Below, in pieces: positions 15,146 to 20,456 of a stretch of DNA of 20,456 bases. The stretch spans positions 1 to 20,456 of the forward strand of contig JBGTLW010000290.1 in assembly GCA_041743835.1 (NCBI GenBank), read 5' to 3'. How positions within the stretch are numbered: position 1 is the first letter of the stretch; every line of letters begins with the position of its first letter. The stretch is from JBGTLW01 sp041743835. Lineage in GTDB: Bacteria > Planctomycetota > Phycisphaerae > Phycisphaerales > Phycisphaeraceae. The notes below the pieces were generated by a model. It saw nothing but the letters and a program-made list of their open reading frames with translations. It made no database searches and was not told the DNA's origin. Made by a program: the position numbers and the translations under genes.

Positions 15146-15153
15146 CCCCCTCT
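15146..15153 (-). promoter_or_regulatory. Shine-Dalgarno site deciding a TTG start
   Basis: AGAGGGGG on the - strand lies 7 bases before TTG at 15138. It is the strongest ribosome-binding site in the neighbourhood and favours this rare start codon over the upstream ATGs. Confidence 0.6.
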
Positions 15154-15179
15154 GTCGGAGTTCGCAGGCTGGTTGAGGG

Positions 15180-15207
15180 ATAGTAGCATATCAAGAATTG
15201 TTCGCAA
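15180..15207 (-). promoter_or_regulatory. Possible promoter of the phosphoesterase gene
   Basis: On the - strand TTGCGA (15207-15202) and TACTAT (15185-15180) are 16 bases apart. The predicted start near 15173 would give a leader of about 35 bases containing the Shine-Dalgarno site at 15146-15153, and would leave out the ATG at 15189. Confidence 0.4.
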
Positions 15208-15249
15208 CCTGATAGCCGCGCGGGATTTCCCTGCTTTTCGATCCGCTAT

Positions 15250-15263
15250 GCTTCCCCGGAAGC
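15250..15263. repeat. Isolated CCCCGGAAGC motif within a small palindrome
   Basis: In the phosphoesterase/trpC divergent gap, GCTTCCCCGGAAGC can form a short hairpin (GCTTC/GAAGC). It carries the same CCCCGGAAGC core as the array after the phosphoesterase gene. Confidence 0.6.
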
Positions 15264-15287
15264 GCCATTGCATTGGCCGTGAGCCGA

Positions 15288-15304
15288 GCGCGTCACAGAC
15301 GCGT
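15288..15304 (+). other. Short hairpin directly before the trpC start
   Basis: CGCGTC (15289-15294) and GACGCG (15298-15303) pair over a 3-base loop, with a possible extra G-U pair, and end 3 bases before the GTG start at 15307. It occupies the place where a ribosome-binding site would lie; none is visible. Confidence 0.4.
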
Positions 15305-15306
15305 CA

Positions 15307-16152
15307 GTGACAAAACACCGCCGCCGGAAACCGACTGTGCCCAAGCCCCCGGACATCCTCGCTCAGATCGTCGCTGACAAGCGTCTTGAGGTCGCGGCCA
15401 AGCTGGCTGCGGAACCCCTGGACGGCCTGCGTGAGCGTGCCTTGGCGACGCCGCAGCCCCGCAACTTTTTCAAGGCTGTAACCCACCCGCAGTGGACGCT
15501 GCGTGTGATTGCGGAGGTCAAAAAGGCAAGCCCCTCCGCAGGTGTCATCCGCGAGGACTTCGACCCCGTCGCAATCGCTCGGACCTACCACGCCCACGGA
15601 GCGGCCGCCATCTCCTGCCTCACGGATGAGAAATACTTTCAGGGGGACCTTGCCTACATCGCTCAGATCAAGGCTGCGGTCCCGCTCCCCGTGCTCCGCA
15701 AGGATTTCATCATCGACGCGTATCAGGTGTACGAGGCCCGGGCAGCGGGGGCAGACGCGATCCTGCTTATCGCCGAGTGCCTCACCGAGCCACAGATGCT
15801 GGACCTGCTCATCCTTGCGACCGAGTTGCAGATGACCACGCTGATTGAGGTCCACGATTTTGAAAGCCTCGTGCAGGTCAAGAGCCACGTCGGCTTCCCG
15901 CACCGTGCCTACCAACTGCTGGGCATCAACAACCGCAACCTACGCACCATGACCACCGACCTGGCCCACACCCTGGCGCTACTCGGCGAAGTACCCGACA
16001 AAAATATCCTGGTCAGCGAGTCGGGCATCCGCACCCACGACGATGTCCGCAGACTCATGCAGGCGGGCGTGTACCGCGTCCTGGTCGGCGAACACCTCAT
16101 GCGCCAAACCGATATCGGACAAGCACTACAAAACCTCATCCACGGCGAATAA
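15307..16152 (+). CDS. trpC: Indole-3-glycerol phosphate synthase
   Basis: Closes the indole ring of CdRP to give indole-3-glycerol phosphate in tryptophan synthesis, in the cytoplasm. The 281-residue TIM-barrel protein shows the family motifs in order: IAEVKKASPSAG (68-79, catalytic lysine), ISCLTDEKYFQG (102-113), VLRKDFIIDAYQVYEARAAGADAILLI (129-155, general-acid lysine in RKDF), LIEVHD (179-184), LGINNRNL (205-212) and VSESGI (236-241). It is single-function, with no PRAI fusion. The start is a GTG at 15307 with no Shine-Dalgarno site and a hairpin directly before it; a GTG at 15337 is a reasonable alternative. No other trp genes adjoin it. The stop codon runs straight into a C-rich 11-bp repeat array. 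Confidence 0.96.
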   Translation: MTKHRRRKPTVPKPPDILAQIVADKRLEVAAKLAAEPLDGLRERALATPQPRNFFKAVTHPQWTLRVIAEVKKASPSAGVIREDFDPVAIARTYHAHGAAAISCLTDEKYFQGDLAYIAQIKAAVPLPVLRKDFIIDAYQVYEARAAGADAILLIAECLTEPQMLDLLILATELQMTTLIEVHDFESLVQVKSHVGFPHRAYQLLGINNRNLRTMTTDLAHTLALLGEVPDKNILVSESGIRTHDDVRRLMQAGVYRVLVGEHLMRQTDIGQALQNLIHGE

Positions 16153-16244
16153 CCCCCCCCGGAACTGCCCCGGAACCGCCCCGGAACTACCCGGTCGCAA
16201 CGCTCGGGAGGTGGCAGCGTATCCCCGGAACTGCCCCGGAACTG
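16153..16244 (+). repeat. 11-bp repeat array (CCCCGGAACTG) directly after the trpC stop codon
   Basis: Eight C follow TAA, then units of 11 bp: 16157-16167, 16168-16178, 16179-16189, then three degenerate units, then 16223-16233 and 16234-16244. The two blocks are 66 bases (6 x 11) apart, so they keep the same phase and probably come from one array. The first 15 bases (from the stop codon) match those at the end of the phosphoesterase gene. No ordinary terminator follows trpC. Confidence 0.9.
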
Positions 16245-16342
16245 CCCACAGGAATGGCTGCGTAAACACCACATGCGAAGTCTTGCGGGGCGGTACTCTA
16301 AAAAAACCTGGCAAGCCTAGAAAAATGTGGGCCGTAATGGAA

Positions 16343-16348
16343 TATAAT
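16343..16348 (+). promoter_or_regulatory. -10 box upstream of the cysteine-rich cassette
   Basis: A perfect TATAAT lies in an AT-rich dip (about 16298-16372) in otherwise GC-rich DNA. It is 26 bases before the ATG at 16375. A -35 element is not clear, as the best 17-base-spaced hexamer is GAAAAA, so an activator may be needed. Confidence 0.5.
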
Positions 16349-16374
16349 GCGATAATCGCTGGTAGAGGTTATTG

Positions 16375-16788
16375 ATGGTCAATCTGTTTACACATCGGCT
16401 GTTGGCATGGATGTGTGCAGCCCTACTGGGGGCGGGCAGCGCTCCGAGCCTGTGCATTGCACAGTGCGTACAGCCGTCGCAGCAGGAATTGCATGACCAG
16501 GCCTTCTGTTGCCTCAGCGAGCAAACGGCCGACCCTTCAGCACCGGCCGAGGCAACGGGGGATCAGTGCCCACCTGCGGGGTTGTGTGGCCTGTGCCCCG
16601 CCTTCCGGGCGGCGACCCCGACGGACCGGCAGCGGGTGGTCGAATCCGACCCGCAGCCCGTGCTGGTCGTTTCCACAGCCCCAGTTACTCCGCCAACCCT
16701 TCGCTTCACGCATCCTTTGAGCGTCGCGCCGCTCCACGAGCCGCCGCTGCGTTCGCTGGTCGAACTGCACTGCCAGCTCACCTGTTAA
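16375..16788 (+). CDS. Small exported cysteine-rich protein, function unknown
   Basis: I do not recognise this 137-residue protein. It starts with a signal-peptide-like segment (MVNLFTHRLLAWMCAALLGAG region, residues 1-22) and a possible cleavage before SLCIAQC. Ten cysteines are present (14, 27, 31, 45, 46, 65, 71, 74, 133, 137), several in CxxC, CC or Cx3C spacing, along with a proline-rich middle and the terminal stretch LVELHCQLTC. Cysteine and histidine at this density suggest metal binding or disulfide bonding outside the cytoplasm. The ATG at 16375 has AGAGG 7 bases upstream, so it is preferred to the TTG at 16372. A second, even more cysteine-rich exported protein follows 121 bases later, and the two may share a role in metal handling. 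Confidence 0.7.
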   Translation: MVNLFTHRLLAWMCAALLGAGSAPSLCIAQCVQPSQQELHDQAFCCLSEQTADPSAPAEATGDQCPPAGLCGLCPAFRAATPTDRQRVVESDPQPVLVVSTAPVTPPTLRFTHPLSVAPLHEPPLRSLVELHCQLTC

Positions 16789-16805
16789 AGACGCGCCTCT
16801 GTCAA

Positions 16806-16862
16806 TTGGCGTCCCTACACGTTCAGCTTTATCGATGATCTCACCGATATGTGTCGGATGAG
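16806..16862 (+). promoter_or_regulatory. Possible promoter and hairpin between the two cysteine-rich genes
   Basis: TTGGCG (16806-16811) and TTATCG (16829-16834) are 17 bases apart. Just downstream, CTCACCGA (16840-16847) and TCGGATGAG (16854-16862) pair over a 6-base loop with one bulged base. The hairpin could be a regulatory leader or an operator for the second gene. Both elements are weak. Confidence 0.3.
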
Positions 16863-16909
16863 GTCGAACCCAACGATTTCAAAAACACCTCCAACTTGGA
16901 GAATTGATC

Positions 16910-17134
16910 ATGCTACGACGAACCCTGTTAGTTGCGGTGATGTCTTTCGCGGCCATGAGCTTTGGCAGCGTGGCCCTGGCCGGCGGTGCGGGCTGTGGTG
17001 CGTGCACCGCGGCTGAGAAGCCCGCCAAGTGTGTGTGCACCGATTGCACGGACTGCGCGTTGTGCAAGGAAGGCAAGTGTGCCGAGTGCACCATGGCCTG
17101 CTGCAAGCCCAAGGCCGAGAAGCCCGCAGCCTAA
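16910..17134 (+). CDS. Exported metallothionein-like cysteine-rich small protein
   Basis: A 74-residue protein with a clear signal peptide (MLRRTLLVAVMSFAAMSF region, likely cleavage after VALA, residue 24). The mature part of about 50 residues has 11 cysteines (29, 32, 41, 43, 46, 49, 52, 57, 60, 64, 65), mostly at CxxC or CxC spacing, and lysine-rich linkers. It has no histidine or aromatic residue, which is the composition of a metallothionein, though no known metallothionein motif is matched. The expected role is binding soft metal ions (Cu, Zn, Cd) outside the cytoplasm; this is inferred from composition alone. GGAG at 16898-16901 lies 8 bases before the ATG at 16910. A strong terminator follows 28 bases after the stop. 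Confidence 0.75.
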   Translation: MLRRTLLVAVMSFAAMSFGSVALAGGAGCGACTAAEKPAKCVCTDCTDCALCKEGKCAECTMACCKPKAEKPAA

Positions 17135-17162
17135 GTCACACACCCCATCAACCACTCACCCA

Positions 17163-17195
17163 GCGCCCGGCGGCCACCAACCGCCGGGCGCTTTT
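17163..17195 (+). terminator. Rho-independent terminator after the cysteine-rich cassette
   Basis: A perfect 11-bp stem (GCGCCCGGCGG/CCGCCGGGCGC) with a 7-base loop is followed by TTTT on the + strand. It lies between the cysteine-rich gene and the convergent DUF4159-like gene; the - strand side lacks a T-run. Confidence 0.9.
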
Positions 17196-17212
17196 ATGCG
17201 CGTGGCATGCGG

Positions 17213-19516
17213 TCACCTGCCGCGCTGGGCATCGGCCAGGAGCAGGAGGTTGTGCATCACAGCACGGGTGGTGGTGGTGTCGTAGCCATTGATTCCCCAC
17301 CGATCGAGGCCCATCATCCCGAATGTGAGGTCTTCGGCGGAAACGAGCACAGCCGGGCGCGCGTCGATCTCAATCTGCCGGACCGTCAGGCTCCGCCGCG
17401 CCCCGCTTGCAAGGAGTGTGAACGGCCGGGTCGTCAGACGGTTGAGCGTCTGTGCGTTGGTCAGGCCCTGCCCGGTCTCAAGGGGAGAGCGGTTATGCCG
17501 TGTGATGGGCAGTTGCATCGCCTCGGCCAGCTTGCCGGAGACATCCCCCGCAAACTCGCCGCGACCGCCGATCGTCTCCACCAGAAGCGTGCCCCCGCCC
17601 CGGACATAGGCGATGAGCGCGTCGCGTTCGGCCTCCTGAAGCTCGACCGGGTCCACGCCGGCGAGGTGAGCCAGCGCCACGTCCGCATTCAACTCCGCCG
17701 GTGTAGCGTTGACGACTTCAATCGCCTTGCCCGTCTGATTGAAGAAGGCTGTCGCCAGGTTCGCATACGCTTGCGGTTCAATGACCGGCTGGGCCAGGAG
17801 CGCGACTTGCGCGACGCGGATCGTGCCAGTGGCTTCCCGCTTTTGTGGCGTAGTGCCTTGTGGTGCTGTAAGGCGGGGTTTCAAGCGTCCCCGATCGGTG
17901 GCCAGCGTGAAGAGGTTGACCGCTCCCTGCCACGCCTCGTCGTTGCCGGGCCGCGTTTCGGCTTGCCAGGTCATGCCCCAGTCACCCTGCGGCATGAGGA
18001 TGAGGTCGCGGGCACCGTTGCTCAGGGACATGATGGGCAGTGGTCGGCCGCTGGCGCGCGGGATCACACGGGAGAGCACGTGGTCCGCATCAATGGGCTT
18101 CATCGGGCCGGCTTCCGGATACAGACGCGTGGCCAGTTCCTCCACCGAGTTGGGCAAAGCGCTGGACCCCCGCTCGGGGTTGACCCACAGCAGCCCGCCA
18201 AGGTCGATGTAGGTTTTGACGTTGGCTAGCTGGTCATCGGTGAGTGTGAGCGCGTCGCGGCCGGAGAGGTAAAGGACCGGCGCGTTGAGCCAGCGTCGGG
18301 GGTCTTGATCGATGGAGACGATCTGCCAGCCCACTTCCTGCTCGCCGAAGGCCGAGAGGTGTCTGGAGAGGAAGTACAGGTCGTTTGGCCGGTTGTTCCA
18401 ACTGTAATCCGGAATCTGGAGCTTGTTGACCCAGACGGGGATGTTGCCTCGCGCGAGGAACATCAGGCAGAACGCGGTATTGGTGGTGGGGGTGTATCCC
18501 TGCGCCCCTTGGGTCACGCTGCCACTGTTCTCGCCGGCGATGATCCAGGCCGCGCCCGCCCTGAACCAGTCAAGCCCGCCGAACTCGCTGACACCGCCCG
18601 CCAGCGCGACGCGTTCGATGCCGTACCAGTACATGCCCGACCAACTCGCATCGCGGCTGGTGATGGGCTTGCCCTTGAAGTTGTCGTCAAGCCACGCCAG
18701 GCCGCGGTCGATGGCTTGTGCGACCTGAGGGTTTGCGGTATCCGCGTTGCGGTCGAGGTAGTGTCGGGTGATGTAGAGCAGCGTCAGCCCCGCCGAGGTC
18801 ATGCCCCCATCCGGTTCGGAGTTGGACCGGTGGGTTCCGGTTCCGTAGTTCCATCCCCCGGTTGGGTGTTGAAGCGCGAGCATCCAATCCCGGACATCCT
18901 GCCAATACGCGTTGGGCACCGGCACGTTGCGTTTGGCCAGTTCCCAGATGCCCAGCACGCCGTACTGCGTGCGCGAGAGGCTGTAGGTGATCGCGATGGT
19001 GGCCGATCCGACTTTGGTGTTGCCTTTGCGTGCCGGGCTCATGTAGTCGTACAAGCCCGTGGAATGGGCCGTGGCCAACCATCGCCCATCCCGCTCTAGT
19101 TGAGTCTGTGCAATCTCCGGGGGTAGCGCCGCCCAGAGGTGGGTGCGCAGCGATGTCGCGTAGGTGCCATCCATCTCCGCTTGCCGCAGATAGTCCAGCG
19201 CCTTGCGTATCTCGGGGCGTTGGAAGCTCTCCCCCGAGACCAGCAGGGCATAGACCACCGCTGCGGTCTGACCGTTGTTTGGGTGGTGGTTCTTGAAGCG
19301 ATTATTCAGGGTTTGATTTTCCCACGAGCCATCCTCAGCCTGCTGCGCGTAGAGCCACGTCTTCATGCGGGCGATCGCCGCTTCGACATCCTCATGGGTC
19401 AGGTCATCCGCCTTGACCGCCCACGCCCCGGTCGCGCACACGACACTAAACAACAGAATCAAAACAAGCGTAGCACATCGAACAGATGCGAGATCACCTA
19501 TCTGCCGCCTATTCAT
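17213..19516 (-). CDS. Exported alpha/alpha-toroid protein with DUF4159-like C-terminal region
   Basis: A 767-residue exported protein. The ATG at 19516 is chosen because GGAG lies 6 bases upstream and a signal peptide follows (hydrophobic LVLILLFSVVCATGAWA, residues 17-33). Residues about 40-360 read like prenyltransferase/squalene-cyclase-type toroid repeats (QQAEDGSWENQ, LDYLRQAEMDGTYATS, LALQHPTGGWNYG, IDRGLAWLDDNF), but there is no DxDD catalytic motif. Residues about 374-540 match DUF4159 proteins (NDLYFLSRHLSAFGEQEVGWQ, APVLYLSGRDALTLTDDQL, YIDLGGLLWVNPE). Residues 565-665 form a second Rossmann-like segment (DALIAYVRGGGTLLVETIGG), like the non-catalytic glutamine-amidotransferase-type domains. 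Such proteins are frequent in planctomycetes near MoxR/DUF58 genes, which are not in this window. Its function is unknown. Confidence 0.85.
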   Translation of the reverse strand: MNRRQIGDLASVRCATLVLILLFSVVCATGAWAVKADDLTHEDVEAAIARMKTWLYAQQAEDGSWENQTLNNRFKNHHPNNGQTAAVVYALLVSGESFQRPEIRKALDYLRQAEMDGTYATSLRTHLWAALPPEIAQTQLERDGRWLATAHSTGLYDYMSPARKGNTKVGSATIAITYSLSRTQYGVLGIWELAKRNVPVPNAYWQDVRDWMLALQHPTGGWNYGTGTHRSNSEPDGGMTSAGLTLLYITRHYLDRNADTANPQVAQAIDRGLAWLDDNFKGKPITSRDASWSGMYWYGIERVALAGGVSEFGGLDWFRAGAAWIIAGENSGSVTQGAQGYTPTTNTAFCLMFLARGNIPVWVNKLQIPDYSWNNRPNDLYFLSRHLSAFGEQEVGWQIVSIDQDPRRWLNAPVLYLSGRDALTLTDDQLANVKTYIDLGGLLWVNPERGSSALPNSVEELATRLYPEAGPMKPIDADHVLSRVIPRASGRPLPIMSLSNGARDLILMPQGDWGMTWQAETRPGNDEAWQGAVNLFTLATDRGRLKPRLTAPQGTTPQKREATGTIRVAQVALLAQPVIEPQAYANLATAFFNQTGKAIEVVNATPAELNADVALAHLAGVDPVELQEAERDALIAYVRGGGTLLVETIGGRGEFAGDVSGKLAEAMQLPITRHNRSPLETGQGLTNAQTLNRLTTRPFTLLASGARRSLTVRQIEIDARPAVLVSAEDLTFGMMGLDRWGINGYDTTTTRAVMHNLLLLADAQRGR

Positions 19517-19598
19517 GATCGCTCCAGTACGCTGACAACGTCCACCTTTCCCGCCCAAGGAGTAGCCGGTTGTCGAATCCTTCATGAAATCTAGCGTG

Positions 19599-19604
19599 AG
19601 TATA
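19599..19604 (-). promoter_or_regulatory. Possible -10 box upstream of the toroid/DUF4159-like gene
   Basis: TATACT on the - strand lies about 83 bases before the ATG at 19516, in a 192-base gap without genes. No good -35 element is visible, so this is a weak call. Confidence 0.25.
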
Positions 19605-19708
19605 GCGTTGCCCCGGCTGTGTGCCCGCACCTTACCCGCTACTTCTGGTCGGCCCCGCACGTTACCGCTGCACCCGTTCCATGCAGCAGCAGACCCACAG
19701 ACAGGGGA

Positions 19709-20456
19709 TTACTTGGTCAAGTCGAATGAAGCATACACGGGGTAGTGGTCAGAACCCTTGACGAGTTCTGCATCGGTGATCAGGCCCGCGGAGCCGGGGA
19801 TATAGCGCTTTGTCATCGCGGGGCTGGTGATGATGTAGTCGATGATGGTGTTGGGGTACCGGGTGCTGGGCAGGGTGATGCGCTCGGCAGCGGGGATGTC
19901 CTTGTGCAAATCGGTGAGCGGGCTGGGGTTGCCCTCGGCATCCTCACCCAGGATCACTTTCATCGGCGGCTCACCGGGATTCGAGTTCAAGTCGCCACCA
20001 AGCACCACCAGCGCCTCGGGGTCGTCCGCGAGCACCTTGTCGATGATCTCCCGCGTGCGCAGGGCCTCGGCGGTGCGCCAGCTCACCGACTCCTCATCGC
20101 CGGGCATCGACCGCTTGGACTTGTAATGGACGCAGAACGCGTGAAGCAGTCGGCCGTCGGGCAACTCGACCTTCGCGTGGAAGAGGTCGCGCGCGAAACG
20201 CCACGTGCGCGTCTCGCCGGGCAGTCGCAGCGTCTGCCATCGGTAGCTGGTGATGGAGTCGATCGGCAACCGGCTGATAATGCCCAGGTTGATGCCGCGC
20301 CCGTCGTTGCCCCGTGTCACCGCAATATGCTGATAGCCCCGGTCGGCAAGAAACATCGTCACGATGCTGCGCAGGATCGCCTCGTTCTCCACCTCGCTGA
20401 CCAGCACGATATCCGCGTCGATCGCAGCGATCGACTTGGCGATCGCTTCGAGTTGC
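19709..20456 (-). CDS. Endonuclease/exonuclease/phosphatase-family protein, 5' end outside window
   Basis: Metal-dependent phosphodiesterase fold of the EEP superfamily (relatives include exonuclease III, DNase I and sphingomyelinase). 248 residues are visible. The frame is open to the window edge, so the GTG at 20407 is not taken as the start. Family motifs are ADIVLVSEVEN (catalytic Glu), GGDLNSNPGEPP (Asp and Asn) and GSDHYPVYASF (Asp-His pair), in the right order. The substrate (DNA, lipid or small phosphate ester) cannot be decided, as the missing N-terminus would show a signal peptide if it is secreted. It is co-oriented with the toroid/DUF4159-like gene, 192 bases upstream of it on the - strand. 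Confidence 0.92.
   Translation of the reverse strand, partial: QLEAIAKSIAAIDADIVLVSEVENEAILRSIVTMFLADRGYQHIAVTRGNDGRGINLGIISRLPIDSITSYRWQTLRLPGETRTWRFARDLFHAKVELPDGRLLHAFCVHYKSKRSMPGDEESVSWRTAEALRTREIIDKVLADDPEALVVLGGDLNSNPGEPPMKVILGEDAEGNPSPLTDLHKDIPAAERITLPSTRYPNTIIDYIITSPAMTKRYIPGSAGLITDAELVKGSDHYPVYASFDLTK

Noticed and set aside
16298..16320. A-run followed by CCTGGCAAGCCTAG, as a - strand terminator
   Set aside because: The possible stem is only 3-4 base pairs, and no - strand gene ends upstream of it. The A-run more likely belongs to the AT-rich promoter region of the cysteine-rich cassette.
1..20456. CRISPR arrays, insertion sequences, tRNA or rRNA genes
   Set aside because: I looked for spaced direct repeats, transposase motifs, terminal inverted repeats, and cloverleaf or rRNA patterns, and saw none. 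The C-rich arrays have 11-bp units without spacers and are not CRISPR.

Overview
This is a GC-rich, gene-dense bacterial chromosomal window with no plasmid, phage or transposon genes. The gene content suggests a planctomycete, probably of the Phycisphaerae. The pointers are an alpha/alpha-toroid protein joined to a DUF4159-like region, a membrane protein with prepilin-like H-X9-DG-type features beside an ECF sigma factor, a free-standing TSCPD (class II ribonucleotide reductase C-terminal) protein, and few strong Shine-Dalgarno sites. The lineage is inferred from family distribution; there is no rRNA or other marker gene to confirm it.

Layout. (1) Positions 1-5004, + strand: the end of a peptide/nickel-type ABC importer operon (substrate-binding protein cut by the window edge, two permeases, one ATPase). 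(2) 4971-7876, - strand: gluconokinase and an exported protein of unknown function, preceded by two co-oriented polytopic membrane proteins that end at a clear terminator. (3) 7983-12204, + strand: pheA (chorismate mutase/prephenate dehydratase/ACT), an ECF-type sigma factor followed by a single-pass prepilin-like protein that may be its partner, and a two-gene CBS-domain operon with a recognisable promoter and terminator. (4) 12283-13949: mutY (-) and a stand-alone TSCPD protein (+), divergent. (5) 13989-16152: a GNAT-like protein and a YfcE-type phosphoesterase (both -), divergent from trpC (+). (6) 16375-17195, + strand: two small exported cysteine-rich proteins, the second of metallothionein-like composition, ending at a strong terminator. 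(7) 17213-20456, - strand: a 767-residue exported toroid/DUF4159-like protein and an endonuclease/exonuclease/phosphatase-family protein cut by the window edge.

The most unusual structure is not a gene. The phosphoesterase and trpC genes lie on opposite strands, yet each stop codon is followed at once by the same 15 bases (TAA, eight C, GGAA). An array of about 11-bp C-rich units built on CCCCGGAA continues from there. In both cases the array has the same orientation relative to its upstream gene, so it would form the C-rich start of each 3' untranslated region. A third copy of the motif lies between the two genes. Other points of interest are the sigma/prepilin-like pair, the exported cysteine-rich pair, a DppD-type ATPase that has lost most of its C-terminal cysteines, and several -10-like boxes 6 bases before a start codon, which suggest leaderless transcripts. 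Every intergenic gap is under 300 bases.
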